Source: Pseudomonas denitrificans (nom. rej.) (GTDB lineage Bacteria > Pseudomonadota > Gammaproteobacteria > Pseudomonadales > Pseudomonadaceae). Taken from it: 64,000 nucleotides of DNA. Position 1 is the stretch's first letter. The number at the start of each line of letters is the position of its first letter. The stretch covers positions 4,750,501-4,814,500 of the forward strand of contig NZ_CP043626.1 of NCBI RefSeq assembly GCF_008807415.1. Direction: 5' to 3'. Of the stretch, positions 52,856 to 63,442 are shown one piece after another. Made by a program: the position numbers and the translations under genes. The notes below the pieces were generated by a model, which had not been told where the DNA came from, made no database searches, and saw nothing but the letters and a program-made list of their open reading frames with translations.

Positions 52856-55286
52856 CCTATTACGCGATCCTCACCACCATCGGCGCATCCAAGCTGGCCA
52901 ACGCCGCTGCGCTGGGTACCACCCTGAAAATCACCCAGATGGCGGTGGGGATGGCAACGGCAACGTGCCAACGCCCGATGCCTCCCGCACCAGCTTGGTC
53001 CGCGAGGTTCGCCGCGCGCCGCTCAACCGCCTGAGCATCGATCCGGCCAACGCCGCGCAGATCATTGCCGAGCAGGTCATCCCCGAGAGCGTGGGCGGCT
53101 GGTGGATCAGGGAAATTGGCCTGTACGACGACGCGGGGTCCCTGGTGGCCATCGCCAACTGCGCGCCGTCCTATAAGCCGCAGCTCGCCGAAGGCAGCGG
53201 CCGGACCCAAACCGTGCGCATGATCCTCATCGTGAACAACACCGGCACCGTCGAGCTGAAGATCGACCCCAGCGTCGTGCTGGCCACGCGCGAATACGTC
53301 GACAGCGCCATCACTGCCGCGATGAACCGTCAGGACATCAAGAAATCGGTTCGGGTGGCCACCACCGCCAACCTCACGCTCACCAACGCGCAGACCGTCG
53401 ACGGTGTGGCCCTGGTGGTCGGTGATCGAGTCCTGGTGAAGAACCAGACCACCGGCAGCCAGAACGGCATTTACACCGTCGCCACCGGTGCCTGGATTCG
53501 AGCTGACGATGCCGACGAAAGTGCCGAAGTCACCCCGGGGCTCACCGTGCCTGTCGAGAGCGGCACGCAGAACGCGGACACCGTCTGGCTGTTGATCACC
53601 GACGCTCCTATCGTGCTGGGCACCACTGCGCTGACGTTCCAGGACATCACCAACGGCCTGGCGCGCCTGCAGTCGCCTGCCTTCACTGGATCGCCCACGG
53701 CGCCTACGCCCGCTGCTGCGTCGAATGACTCGGGCATTGCGACGACGGCATTTGTCCGGGCGGCTATGGCTTTGTTCGGCATCGGGACAATCACCACCAG
53801 CCCGAGCATTACGGACTTTGATGATGTGACCCTGCCGACCGGCCTCTACTATGCCGGCGGTACCGGTAACGTAGCCAATCCGCCCCCAAACACCAGCGGT
53901 GGGCAGGGTTTTGTGCTGCACAAGGTGTACGGCTCCGGCGCGTTCCAACTGTTCAGCCGCTACGGTCACGCCGACCTCTACTATCGCAGCAAGGCCGGTA
54001 CCGCGTGGACTAACTGGCGCCAGGTCGGCCAGGAAGCCCTGCGCCTCGTTGGCTTCGGCGATGTCGACGTAAATGTCATGGCCAACGTCGATGACGCAAC
54101 CATTGCGTCCGGCTTCTACTACACGAGTTCCAGCGACGCGAACCGCCCCCTTGCCACCAACGGTGTCATCCTGCACAAGATGACTGGAACCGCCGGCTTC
54201 CAGCTGTTCCAGCCGGGCGGCGTCGACCGCCTGATGTACCGTCGCCGTGCTGGTGGTGTTTGGCAGAGCTGGCGTGACATCGACGCCAGCCTCTACGGCA
54301 TCGGCAGCACGACCTTCCAGCCCAACTGGCCGAACGCCAGCCTTGATGACTGCACCGGCGTGCTGTCCGGCGTATACCGAACAATCGCCGCGACCACTGG
54401 CCTTCCCGCTGGGATCAGCACTGCCTCGGTGCTCAAATACTGGGTACGAGATGCAGTCACGGCAGGTGTTTATCAGGTAGTACAGGAGCTGATAAACACG
54501 GCCAATGGCCGAAAATTCACCCGGGTAGCGCCCAGCAACGGAACTGCCGCTGCCCCCAACTGGAGCGCTTGGCGGGAAGAGGTGTACACCGACAGCCCGG
54601 CGTTTACGGGAAACCCGACCGCGCCAACTGCTGCGCAGTTCGACAACGACACCAGCATCGCTACCACTGAGTTTGTCCAGCGTGCTCTGGGAGGGTTGTC
54701 CGCAGCTGTTGCCTATACGGCAAACACCACGCTGACTGCAGCTGACTGTGGAAAACTGGTCGGCGTTTCCGGCAACGTAACCATCACCCTCCCGTTGTCT
54801 GCTGCCATCCCTGCGGGGACGCTCATGCACATCCGCGTGGGTAATGGCTCGACTGTGTCTGTCATCCCCCAGGGGGCTGACAAGCTTGCTGATCTGACCT
54901 CAACAGTCATCGCCAACCTGCAGGTAGTTGGAGCTAGTTATGTTGCTCTGCGTAGCTATGGAAGTGGCAATGGCTGGGAGGTTCTGAGTGGCGATCAAGC
55001 GCTGAGAAGCTCTTCGCTGTTCGGTACTGCATTGACAGCATCCGGGTATCAAAAGCTGCCGAGCGGCCTGATTCTTCAATGGGGCTCCGCCACGTTGAGC
55101 GCTGCAAATACCTGGCAGCAAGTAACTCTGCCACTGGCATTCCCCACCGGTAGCGCCTTCGTCGTCTATGCCACTCCGGCTGCTGGCGGCGCCCGCTGCG
55201 GCGCATCAGGCGTGAGCACCACAACGGTTCAAGTCATCTCTGACGTTGCTGGCAGCACCGTCTACTGGCTGGCAATTGGGCGATAA
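52846..55286 (+). CDS. H: Tail fibre protein (P2 gpH-like), apparent frameshift near the N-terminus
   Basis: The ATG at 52846 opens the conserved gpH N-terminus (MAVTYYAILTTIGASKLANA), which loses frame at the GGGG of 52947-52950. The rest is open from about 52965 to 55286 (773 residues). One extra G restores TQMAVGDGNGNVPTPDASRT and an 813-residue protein. Downstream are two copies of the fibre repeat SPAFTGxPTAPTxA plus TSIATTEFVQ-like sequence. Three knob-like segments follow (TGLYYAGGT, ASGFYYTSS, SGVYRTIAA, each followed by an Arg/Trp-rich WxxW motif), like R-pyocin and pseudomonad fibres. The C-terminal tip should set host range. Confidence 0.9.
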
Positions 55287-55296
55287 GGAGAAGCAC

Positions 55297-55803
55297 ATGT
55301 TCTATTCAGCATCAGCGGGCGGTTTTTACTCTCAGGGGATCCACGGGGACGCTATCCCGGACGACGCCATTGCGATAAGCGAAGAGCTTCACGCGAGGTT
55401 ACTGGAGGGCCAGCAAAACGGGCAGAGAATCGCAGCAGGCGAAGACGGCATGCCCATGCTGGTGGATCGTCCGGGGCCAGACATGAAATCCATCATCGCC
55501 GACCGCCGATACCTTGCTGAAACCGCCGGCATCGTCGTCAACGGCATGCCCTTGGATACGGGCCGCGACAGCCAGGCCCTGGTCACCGGCGCCGCGCTGG
55601 CGGCTGTGATCGACTCGGCTTACAGCTGCCAGTGGAAGACGGCCGGCGGCTTCATTGACCTGGACGCTCAGCAAATCATCGCCATCGCCAGTGCCATGCG
55701 CGCCCATGTGCAGGCCTGTTTCGACCGTGAGGCCGAACTGCTCGATGCCGTCGCCGCCGGCACCTACTCTGCCGAGCAGCTCGACCAGGGCTGGCCGGCG
55801 TGA
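55297..55803 (+). CDS. Tail fibre-associated DUF4376 protein
   Basis: A 168-residue protein 10 bp after the fibre gene, starting at 55297 with AAGGAG six bases upstream. The N-terminal part (MFYSASAGGFYSQGIHGDAI) is typical of tail-fibre assembly proteins. The C-terminal part (LVTGAALAAVIDSAYSCQWK, GFIDLDAQQIIAIASAMRAH) is DUF4376. It probably chaperones fibre folding, in the place of P2 gpG. Confidence 0.85.
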   Translation: MFYSASAGGFYSQGIHGDAIPDDAIAISEELHARLLEGQQNGQRIAAGEDGMPMLVDRPGPDMKSIIADRRYLAETAGIVVNGMPLDTGRDSQALVTGAALAAVIDSAYSCQWKTAGGFIDLDAQQIIAIASAMRAHVQACFDREAELLDAVAAGTYSAEQLDQGWPA

Positions 55804-56168
55804 GCCGCTTCGTGACCGCCCTGCAGGTTGAACTGCAAGGCGACCGCAAGACCTGGAAGCTGCTGAGCGAGTTCGTCTACGAGGACACCGAGCACGGGCG
55901 CATTGTCGTCGCCCGCGGCTTTGAAACGGACTTCGCCAGCGTCCCGCGTATCCCCGTCGTCTTCGACCTGGTCGGCGCCTACGGCCACGCCGCCGCCACC
56001 CTGCACGACTGGCTGTACTCCAGCGGACTGGTGCCGCGTAAGAGCGCAGACCGCATTTTCCGCGAGGCGCTACGCGCGACCGGCATCGCCCGGTGGCGCG
56101 CCTGGCTGATGTGGGCAGGCGTGCGTTTCGGCGGTTCCTCGCACTACCGCCACCCCGATTCCTTCTGA
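55800..56168 (+). CDS. DUF1353 domain-containing protein
   Basis: A 122-residue protein from GTG 55800, overlapping the previous stop. The DUF1353 pattern is clear: VARGFETDFASVPRIP, GAYGHAAATLHDWLYSSGLV and KSADRIFREALRATG. The conserved Asp-Phe-Ala-Ser and His-Asp suggest a metal or hydrolase site, but no activity is established. It ends just before a late-promoter site. Confidence 0.88.
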   Translation: MSRFVTALQVELQGDRKTWKLLSEFVYEDTEHGRIVVARGFETDFASVPRIPVVFDLVGAYGHAAATLHDWLYSSGLVPRKSADRIFREALRATGIARWRAWLMWAGVRFGGSSHYRHPDSF

Positions 56169-56187
56169 TCCTGGGCGCCGCGCGCTG

Positions 56188-56206
56188 TAGCGCGGCTTCC
56201 CACAAC
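56188..56206 (+). promoter_or_regulatory. Late-promoter activator site (TGT-N13-ACA), PF
   Basis: TGTAGCGCGGCTTCCCACA lies 20 bp after DUF1353 and 79 bp before the sheath ATG. It has the same TGTAG start, 13-bp spacing and following ACCCC as the other two sites. P2 has its F promoter here. Confidence 0.76.
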
Positions 56207-56284
56207 CCCCGCCCCTCGCTGCTCTTGCGCGCGCGCGTCACTCTCAAGGCTCACTGATCCGGCAAACGCCCCAGGAGCCAAACT

Positions 56285-57457
56285 ATGCCCGCCGATTACC
56301 ATCACGGCGTCCGCGTCCTCGAAATCAACGAGGGCACGCGCCCCATTCGCACCGTCGCCACTGCCGTGGTGGGCATGGTCTGCACCGCCGAGGATGCCGA
56401 CGCCGCCACCTTCCCGCTCAACAAGCCGGTACTGCTCACCGACGTGCTGACCGCCTCCGGCAAGGCCGGCGAAGCTGGCACCCTGGCGCGTAGCCTGGAC
56501 GCCATCGCCGACCAGGCCAGCCCGGTCACCGTTGTGGTGCGTGTCGCCGAGGGCGAGACCGACGCCGAAACCACCTCGAACATCGTCGGCAGCGTCACCG
56601 CCGCTGGGCAGTACACCGGCCTCAAGGCCCTGATGGCAGCCGAGGCACAACTTGGCGTGCGCCCGCGCATCCTGGGCGTGCCCGGTCTGGACAATCTGGC
56701 AGTGACCACCGAGCTGGCAGCCATCGCCGAGAAGATGCGCGCCTTCGCTTACGGCAACTGCTGGGACTGCGAAACCGTTTCCGACGCCATCGCCTACCGC
56801 CAGGGCTTCGGTGCGCGCGAACTCATGCTGATCTGGCCGGACTTCATCAACTGGGACACCACGGCCAACGCCGACAAGCCGGCTGCCGCCGTTGCCCGCG
56901 CCCTGGGCCTGCGCGCCAAGCTCGACGAGCAGGTCGGCTGGCACAAGACCCTGTCGAACGTGCCCGTCAACGGCGTGTCGGGCCTGTCCAAGGACATCTT
57001 CTGGGACCTGCAGAACCCCGCCACGGATGCCGGGCTGCTGAACGCCGACGACGTCACCACCCTGATCCGCCGTGACGGCTTCCGCTTCTGGGGCTCGCGC
57101 ACCTGCAGCGCCGATCCGCTGTTCGCCTTCGAGAACTACACCCGCACCGCCCAGGTGCTGGCAGACACCATGGCCGAGGGGCACTTCTGGGCGGTCGACA
57201 AGCCCATGCACAACAGCCTGGTGCGCGACATCGTCGAGGGCATCAACGCCAAGCTTCGCGAGCTGGTGCGCAACGGCTACCTGATCGGCGGTGAATGCTG
57301 GTTCGACCCGGCCGCCAACGACGCCACCACGCTGAAGGCCGGCAAGCTGTACCTGGACTACGACTACACCCCGGTACCGCCGCTGGAAAACCTGATGCTC
57401 CGCCAGCGCATCACGGACCGCTACCTGGTCGACTTCGCCGCCGGCATCTCCGGCTAA
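56285..57457 (+). CDS. FI: Tail sheath protein (P2 gpFI-like)
   Basis: A 390-residue contractile sheath protein: [40 protein letters not shown], then [12 protein letters not shown] and the C-terminal [18 protein letters not shown]. It is first in the FI-FII-E-T-U-D unit and has CCAGGAGCC upstream. Contraction drives the tube through the host envelope. Confidence 0.96.
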   Translation: MPADYHHGVRVLEINEGTRPIRTVATAVVGMVCTAEDADAATFPLNKPVLLTDVLTASGKAGEAGTLARSLDAIADQASPVTVVVRVAEGETDAETTSNIVGSVTAAGQYTGLKALMAAEAQLGVRPRILGVPGLDNLAVTTELAAIAEKMRAFAYGNCWDCETVSDAIAYRQGFGARELMLIWPDFINWDTTANADKPAAAVARALGLRAKLDEQVGWHKTLSNVPVNGVSGLSKDIFWDLQNPATDAGLLNADDVTTLIRRDGFRFWGSRTCSADPLFAFENYTRTAQVLADTMAEGHFWAVDKPMHNSLVRDIVEGINAKLRELVRNGYLIGGECWFDPAANDATTLKAGKLYLDYDYTPVPPLENLMLRQRITDRYLVDFAAGISG

Positions 57458-57506
57458 TCCCCCATTCACTCGCGCGGCCACGGCCGCGCCGTAGGAGAGC
57501 GCCGCC

Positions 57507-58022
57507 ATGGCACTGCCCAAGAAGCTCAAGCACATGAACCTGTTCAACGACGGCAACAGCCACGCCGGCGTGGCCAAGACCGTCACCCTGCCGAAGCTCG
57601 GCCGCAAGATGGAGCAGTTCCGCGCCGCCGGCATGGATGGCCCGGTAAAGGTCGACATGGGCCACAGCGATGACGGCCTGCAGCTGGAATACACCCTTGG
57701 CGGCTGGGACCTGATCGCCCTGCGCCAGTACGGCGCCGTTCGCGCGGATGGCGTGATGGTGCGTTTCGCTGGCTCCGTCCAGGACGACAGCACCGGCACC
57801 GTCAGCGCCGTCGAAATCGTTACCCGCGGACGCCATGAAGAAATCGACTTCGGCGAGGCCACCCCGGGCGAGGACACCGAACACAAGATCACCACCGCGC
57901 TGACCTACTACAAGCTCACCGTGGACGGCGACACCATCGTCGAAATCGACCTGCTCAACATGATCTTCATCGTGGACGGCGAGGACCTGCTCGCGGCCCA
58001 CCGCAAGGCCATCGGCCTCTGA
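57507..58022 (+). CDS. FII: Major tail tube protein (P2 gpFII-like)
   Basis: A 171-residue tube protein: MALPKKLKHMNLFNDGNSHA, VTLPKLGRKMEQFRAAGMDG, YTLGGWDLIALRQYGAVRAD and IVDGEDLLAAHRKAIGL match the family. It is 49 bp after the sheath gene. It forms the inner tail tube. Confidence 0.96.
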   Translation: MALPKKLKHMNLFNDGNSHAGVAKTVTLPKLGRKMEQFRAAGMDGPVKVDMGHSDDGLQLEYTLGGWDLIALRQYGAVRADGVMVRFAGSVQDDSTGTVSAVEIVTRGRHEEIDFGEATPGEDTEHKITTALTYYKLTVDGDTIVEIDLLNMIFIVDGEDLLAAHRKAIGL

Positions 58023-58096
58023 CCCCTTCCCAGAAAGCGGCGGTACCGGAGCCCAGCTCGCAGCCCGCCGAACCTATCCAACCAAGGAGCTGCACC

Positions 58097-58423
58097 ATGG
58101 AACGCACCGAAGAAACCACCCAGGTCGCCAACCCCACCGAGGCGGTCGTCACCCTCGACAAGCCGTTCACCCGCGGCAACAACACCATCGACTCCCTGAC
58201 CCTGCGCAAGCCGGCCAGCGGCGAGCTGCGCGGCGTCTCCCTGCTCGATCTCATGCAGATGGACGTGCAGGCGCTGAGCAAGGTGCTCCCGCGCATCAGC
58301 CAGCCCACCCTGACGGCCCACGAGGTCAGCACCATGGACCCGGCCGACTTGCTGGCCTGTGGCGTCGCGGTATCCGGTTTTTTGCTGCAGAAGTCGGCGA
58401 AGGAGGCATCCCTCGTTGCGTAG
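58097..58423 (+). CDS. E: Phage tail assembly protein E (P2 gpE-like)
   Basis: A 108-residue tail assembly chaperone: PTEAVVTLDKPFTRGNNTID, SLTLRKPASGELRGVSLLDL and MDVQALSKVLPRISQPTLT. Near the 3' end is TTTTTTG (58378-58384) in the heptamer phase T TTT TTG, the P2 E/E' slippery site. Ribosomes slipping -1 make an E-E' fusion. Both products help the tape measure gather tube subunits. Confidence 0.94.
   Translation: MERTEETTQVANPTEAVVTLDKPFTRGNNTIDSLTLRKPASGELRGVSLLDLMQMDVQALSKVLPRISQPTLTAHEVSTMDPADLLACGVAVSGFLLQKSAKEASLVA
58378..58384 (+). other. Programmed -1 frameshift site (TTTTTTG) for E/E'
   Basis: The heptamer is in the X XXY YYZ phase of the E frame, and the -1 frame continues without stops to the E' end at 58554. 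This matches the tail-chaperone slippery site known in P2. Confidence 0.88.
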
Positions 58424-58431
58424 AGGACGCC

Positions 58432-58554
58432 ATGGCGGACCTCGCCCTGGTATTTCACTGGGCACCAGCGGACATGGAATCGCTGGGCCTTTCTGAGCTG
58501 ATCGAATGGCGGGAGCGGGCCAGAACGCGCTGGGAGCAAGGCAATGGCCAATAA
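58432..58554 (+). CDS. E': GpE-family tail protein (E' part of E-E')
   Basis: This frame, -1 relative to E, encodes MADLALVFHWAPADMESLGL then SELIEWRERARTRWEQGNGQ, 40 residues from the ATG at 58432, the conserved GpE signature. It is mainly made as the C-terminal extension of E through the slip site at 58378-58384; independent initiation is possible but lacks a clear Shine-Dalgarno. Its stop overlaps the tape-measure start. Confidence 0.88.
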   Translation: MADLALVFHWAPADMESLGLSELIEWRERARTRWEQGNGQ

Positions 58555-61356
58555 CCTGAAGCTCGAAGTCATCCTTCAGGCCATCGACCGCGCCACAGCC
58601 CCCATCCGTGCCGTCACCAACAGCAGCACCGGGCTGGGCCGCGCCCTCAAGGCTTCGCGCGACCAGCTCAAGGCCCTGCAGGCGCAGCAGAAGGACATCA
58701 GCAGCCTGCGCACCCAGCGTGAGGCAGTCCGCCAGACCTCCGAGAAGCTCGCCGGCGCCCAGCAGCGCCTGCGCGGGCTGCGCGAGGAACTCCAGGGCAT
58801 GGACGCCCCATCGGCGAAGTTCCAGAAGTCGTTCGCCGCGGCCGCCGCCCAGGTCGACAAGCTCAAGGCCAAACACGGCGAGCAGCGCGCCGAGCTGCAG
58901 CGCCTGGTGGGGCAGATGGGCAAGGCCGGTGTCAGCACCAACAACCTCGGCTTGCGCGAGAGCGAGCTTAGCCAGCGCATCAAACAGGCCAACCAGGCCA
59001 TCGGCATCCAGGAGGCCAAGCTCAAGCGCCTCGCCGTCCAACAACGGCGCGCCGCTGCCGCCAAAGAGACCTTCGAGAAGTCCCAGGCACTGGCCGGGAG
59101 CATGGCCGCCAACGGCGCCGGCGCTGCAGCGGCAGGCGCAGCTATGGGAATGCCAGTGCTCAGCCTGGTGAAGGACTACGTCAGCTTCGAAGACGCCATG
59201 CTCGGCGTGGCCAAGCAGGTGGACGGAGCGCGAGACGACAACGGCCAACTCACTGCGACCTATTACGAGATGGGCGCCGCCATCAAGGCCATGGCCGAGC
59301 ACATTCCCATGGCCACAACCGAAATCGCCGCCCTGGTCGAAGGCGGCGCGCGCATGGGAATCCAGGGCAAGGACAACCTACTCGCTTTCGCTGCAACAGC
59401 CGCTAACGCTGCGACCGCCTTCGAACTGCCAGCCGACGAGATCGGCGAGAACCTCGCGCGAATCGCGGGGCTGTACAAGCTACCCATCAAGGACATCAGC
59501 CAACTGGGCGATGCGATCAACTACCTGGACGACAATGCGCAGTCCAAGGGCGGCGATATCATCGACGTCCTGCAACGTGCAGCAGGTTCGGCAGCTACTG
59601 CGGGTATGAGCTACAAAGACGCAGCTGCACTCGGCTCAACCTTCTTGAGTCTTGGCGCCACCGCCGAGGTAGCCGGTACGGCCACCAACGCGATGATCCG
59701 CGAACTGTCCAACGCCTCCATCCAGCCGAAGCGATTCCAACAGGGATTGAAGGCGCTGGGCCTTGAGGCGCAGTCCGTGCAAAAGGCGATGTCGACGGAT
59801 GCCACCGGAACCATCCTCAAGGTCCTCGATGCCATCAATAAGCTCCCGAAGGACCAACAGTCGACCGTCACCACGCAACTCTTCCTGAAGGAGCACGGCA
59901 AGGACGCGGCAAAACTAGCCAACAACATCGGCGAGTACCGCCGCCAGCTCCAGCTGGCCAATGGGGAAGCTGCCAAAGGCTCCATGCAGCGAGAGGCTGA
60001 CATTCGCGCAGAGTCGATATCCGCGCGCTGGCAAATGCTGCAAAACAAGCTGTTCAACACCAACTCCGGCGCCGGCTCGAACCTGCGAAGCACCATCATC
60101 AGCCTGATCGATAGCTTCGGGAATCTACTTACGCGCATAGACGGGTGGATCAAGGACAACCCCGTACTGACCGGCCAGATACTCAAGATCGTTGGCGGCG
60201 TAGCAGCCCTTGCCGCCGGCTTCGGCGCCGTCACTCTGGCCATGGCCAGCTTCCTGGGCCGTTTGCCATGGTCCGGTACGGCCTGACGCTGTTCGGGCTC
60301 AAGGGCGCCGGCCTGGTAGGCACGCTGTTCAAACTCGGCCGCAACGCACTGCCGCTGGTGCTGCGCGGTGTGCTGCTGATCGGCCGCGCGCTGATGCTCA
60401 ACCCCATCGGCCTGGCGGTGACTGCCATCGCCGGCGCGGCGTACCTGATCTACAAGAACTGGGAGCCCATCAAGGCGTTCTTCCTGGGCATGTGGGCCGA
60501 AGTGAAAGCAGGCTTCTCTGGCGGGCTCTCTGGTATCGCCCGCACTATCCTGAACTTCAGCCCCATAGGGCTGTTCTACCGCGCCTTCGCCGCAGTGATG
60601 GGCTACTTCGGAGTCAACCTGCCGTCCAGATTCTCCGAGTTCGGTAGCAGCATCCTCACCAGCCTCATGAACGGGCTGAGCAGCAAGCTGGAAGCATTCA
60701 AGGCCATGTTTGCTGGGCTCTGGGCAGAGGTGCAGGCCGGGGTCAACGGCGGCCTCGGCGGAATCCTGCGGCTGATCGCTGACTTCTCCCCGCTGGGCCT
60801 GTTCTACCGCGCGTTCGCCGGCGTGCTCAGCTACTTCGGCGTCGAGTTGCCCGGAAAATTCTCCGACTTCGGCAGCATGCTCCTGGACGGTCTGGTGAAC
60901 GGCATCCGCAACAAGCTGGGCGACGTGAAGACCGCCATTAGCGAAGTGGGCGACAGCACCGTTGGCTGGTTCAAGGAAAAGTTGGGGATCCACTCCCCGT
61001 CCCGTGTCTTCGCCGAGCTGGGCGGTTTCACCATGGCAGGGCTTGAACAGGGCCTGACCGATGGGCAGAAAGGGCCGTTGGCGGCCGTGCTCGATCTGGC
61101 CAAACAACTCACCACCGCCGGCGCGCTGACCATCGGCGCCGCCGGCACTGCCATGGCGCTGGATACACGGCCGCCGCTGGCCCCTGCTGGAGCCCCTGCA
61201 GCCGTCGCGGCACAGCCGGCGCCAGTCATCATCCAGGTGCAGGCCGCGCCCGGCATGAACGAGCAACAGCTCGCGCGCCTGGTCGCCGCCGAGGTGGCCA
61301 AGCTCGATAGTCGCCGCCAGGTCAACGCCCGCAGCCGCATCACCGATCAGGATTGA
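58544..61356 (+). CDS. T: Tail tape measure protein (P2 gpT-like), apparent frameshift
   Basis: The ATG at 58544 overlaps the E' stop. The N-terminal 580 residues contain a long coiled coil and the gpT core (ISDLGDAIN-like ISQLGDAINYLDDNAQSKGG) up to LAMASFLGRLPWSG. The frame closes at 60286. From 60280 another frame continues as PFAMVRYGLTLFGLKGAGLV to 61356, including tandem repeats around 60480-60900 (GLFYRAFAAVMGYFGV, GLFYRAFAGVLSYFGV) and HSPSRVFAELGGFTMAGLEQ. Adding one G in GGG 60256-60258 joins them into about 937 residues with SFLGPFAMVRYG. Tape length sets tail length, so a real frameshift would be lethal to virion assembly. Confidence 0.9.
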
Positions 61357-61360
61357 ACTC

Positions 61361-61803
61361 ATGGCATTGATGGCATTCGGCATGTTCGTCTTCGGTCTGG
61401 AGACGGCCGCCTACCAGGATTTCCAGCGCCAGACCGAATGGCGGCATGGCAGCACCAGCCGCATCGGCACCAACCCGCGCGCCAGTACCTCGGTCGCGGC
61501 GACGAGAGCATCACCCTGCAGGGCGTGCTGCTGCCGGCACTGGCCGGCACCGTGCTGAGCCTGGACACGCTGCGCACCATGGCGGACACCGGCAAGGCCT
61601 ACCCGCTGATCGAGGGCACTGGCCGCATCTATGGCGTCTGGGTCATTGAGAGCATGACTGAGGGGCGGACGATCTTTTTCAGCGACGGCGCCTCGCGCCG
61701 TATCGAATTCAGCCTGTCGCTCAAGCGCATCGACGACGGGCGTGTCGACCTGCTCGGTAGCGCCATCAGCAGCGCCGGGAACATCTTGAGGCAAATCCTG
61801 TGA
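61361..61803 (+). CDS. U: Tail protein U (P2 gpU-like), apparent frameshift
   Basis: The frame opens at 61361 (MALMAFGMFVFGLETAAYQD, then FQRQTEWRHGSTSRIGTNP) and closes early. The rest, from about 61478 (ARQYLGRGDESITLQGVLLP through SSAGNILRQIL), is in another frame to 61803. One extra C in CCC 61474-61476 gives NPARQYLGRGDES and a 147-residue gpU of normal length. gpU caps the tail end. The D start overlaps its stop. Confidence 0.9.
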
Positions 61804-63068
61804 GCCTTATCGACCTGGCCGACAGCTACCTTGGCAGCGCGACCGCCAGCTTCCGCGAGGCGAACAACTACCCCCGCCCCATCTGCCGCGTCGTGGTGAA
61901 TGGCAGCGACATCACAGGCACCGTCGTCGAGCGCCTGGTCAGCATCGACCTGACGGACAACCGGGGCATCGAAGCGGACCAGCTGGAAATCACCCTCAGC
62001 GACCACGACGGCCTGCTCGCCATCCCACCCCGCGGCGCCACTGTGCAACTGTCGCTGGGCTGGAGCGACACGGGGCTCGTCGAAAAGGGTAGCTACACCG
62101 TCGACGAAACCGAGCACAGCGGCGCGCCGGACGTGCTCAGCATCCGCGGCCGCAGCGTGGACCTGCGCGGCGAGCTGAAGAAGAAGCGCGAGCGCAGCTG
62201 GAGCACCACGACCCTGGGCGCCGTGGTGCAGGCCATTGCATCCGCTCACGGCCTCACCGCCGTCATCAGCGCCGCCCTGGGCGCCATCGAGCTGATGCAC
62301 CTGGACCAGGCCAACGAGTCCGACGCCAACCTACTCGCCCGCCTCGGCGGCGAGCACGACGCCATCGCCACGGTGAAGGCCGGCCGGCTGCTGTTCATGC
62401 CCACCGGCAAGAGCACCACCGCCAGTGGCCAGGCCCTGCCGCATGTGGTGCTGACCCGCCAGGATGGCGACCAGCACCGCTACCTGGAAGCCGACCGCGA
62501 CGCCTATACCGGCGTGAAGGCGTACTACTACGAGATCAACAGCGCCGAGAAGAAAGAGGCCATCGCCGGCGGCGGCGAGAACATCAAGGAACTGCGCCAC
62601 ACCTACGCCGACCAAGAGAGCGCCATTCGCGCCGCGCGTTCCGAGTGGAAGAAGCTGCAACGCGGAACTGCAACCCTCTCCTACACGCTCGCGAAGGGTC
62701 GGCCGGAGCTGCTGCCGGACCAGACCTACACCCTCGCCGGGATCAAGGCCGAAATCGCTGCCATCGTCTGGCTGGGCGGCAACCTGCGCCACTCATTCAC
62801 GCCGGAGAGCTTCACTACCAGCCTCGACCTGGAGTCGAAGCTTCCTGATAGCGACGACGTCGCCGACCTGGCCGAAGAGACTTCGAACTACACCGGCATC
62901 CTAGCCTGGTACCGCGACGAGAAGACCGGCAAGCAGCACACCATCACCGCCGGCGACCAGACCCGGCCACGGCGCCTACACCACCTGTATGCCAGCAAGA
63001 CAACGGCGAAACGAGCAGTGGACCGGGAATGGAAGCGACTGCAGGCGAAAAACGCAGCCGCCAAGTAG
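61800..63068 (+). CDS. D: Late control / tail protein D (P2 gpD-like)
   Basis: A 422-residue baseplate hub protein of the gpD family, from GTG 61800 overlapping U. Features are RVVVNGSDITGTVVERLVSI, LTDNRGIEADQLEITLSDHD, SIRGRSVDLRGELKKKRERS and a C-terminal LysM-like tail (YTLAGIKAEIAAIVWLGG). It is the last rightward structural gene in the window. Despite the name, its main role is structural. Confidence 0.95.
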   Translation: MSLIDLADSYLGSATASFREANNYPRPICRVVVNGSDITGTVVERLVSIDLTDNRGIEADQLEITLSDHDGLLAIPPRGATVQLSLGWSDTGLVEKGSYTVDETEHSGAPDVLSIRGRSVDLRGELKKKRERSWSTTTLGAVVQAIASAHGLTAVISAALGAIELMHLDQANESDANLLARLGGEHDAIATVKAGRLLFMPTGKSTTASGQALPHVVLTRQDGDQHRYLEADRDAYTGVKAYYYEINSAEKKEAIAGGGENIKELRHTYADQESAIRAARSEWKKLQRGTATLSYTLAKGRPELLPDQTYTLAGIKAEIAAIVWLGGNLRHSFTPESFTTSLDLESKLPDSDDVADLAEETSNYTGILAWYRDEKTGKQHTITAGDQTRPRRLHHLYASKTTAKRAVDREWKRLQAKNAAAK

Positions 63069-63074
63069 AAGGGG

Positions 63075-63094
63075 AACCCCGGCCGAAGCCGGGG
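63075..63094 (+). terminator. GC hairpin after gene D (possible terminator)
   Basis: CCCCGGC-CGAA-GCCGGGG just after the D stop. It has a stable tetraloop but no T run, so its role is uncertain. Confidence 0.5.
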
Positions 63095-63110
63095 CAGCAC
63101 TGTGGGTGCC

Positions 63111-63227
63111 TTACTTGCCCGACTTCGCGAACGCCTCCATGAACCGCTTCAAGTCCTGATGCTGCTGCTCGTTGAGACGGCGCAGCAGGTCAAGAAAGAG
63201 TTGTTCAGCCTGGGTAAGTTTTTCCAT
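63111..63227 (-). CDS. Small phage protein (38 residues)
   Basis: A leftward frame from the ATG at 63227 with GGAG eight bases upstream: MEKLTQAEQLFLDLLRRLNE then QQHQDLKRFMEAFAKSGK. It is a single amphipathic helix with many charged residues. The good ribosome site and conserved-looking, non-repetitive sequence support a real gene. The function is unknown; it lies between D and the polyproline operon, convergent with D. Confidence 0.6.
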   Translation of the reverse strand: MEKLTQAEQLFLDLLRRLNEQQHQDLKRFMEAFAKSGK

Positions 63228-63442
63228 CGTTGGTACTCCATTTCCATGTGACGGGCGCCTGGTGCGAAATGCACCGCCCACTGCGCCCGGGAGCCCCCCA
63301 TTCTCTGCACGTTTTCGCGTGCCACCAGCCTCCCTTAGCGAAAGATGGCGAGTATTCGAGGGGCGCCTCCGACGGGCGGCCACTCCCTAAGCTACGCACG
63401 TTTCCCAAAGTGCAAGCGCCAATCCGGCCCAGTTCGCGGGCA

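Noticed and set aside
58378..58554. E/E' as a sixth sequencing indel
   Set aside because: E has a proper stop and the slip site is the known TTTTTTG heptamer in phase, so this is programmed frameshifting.
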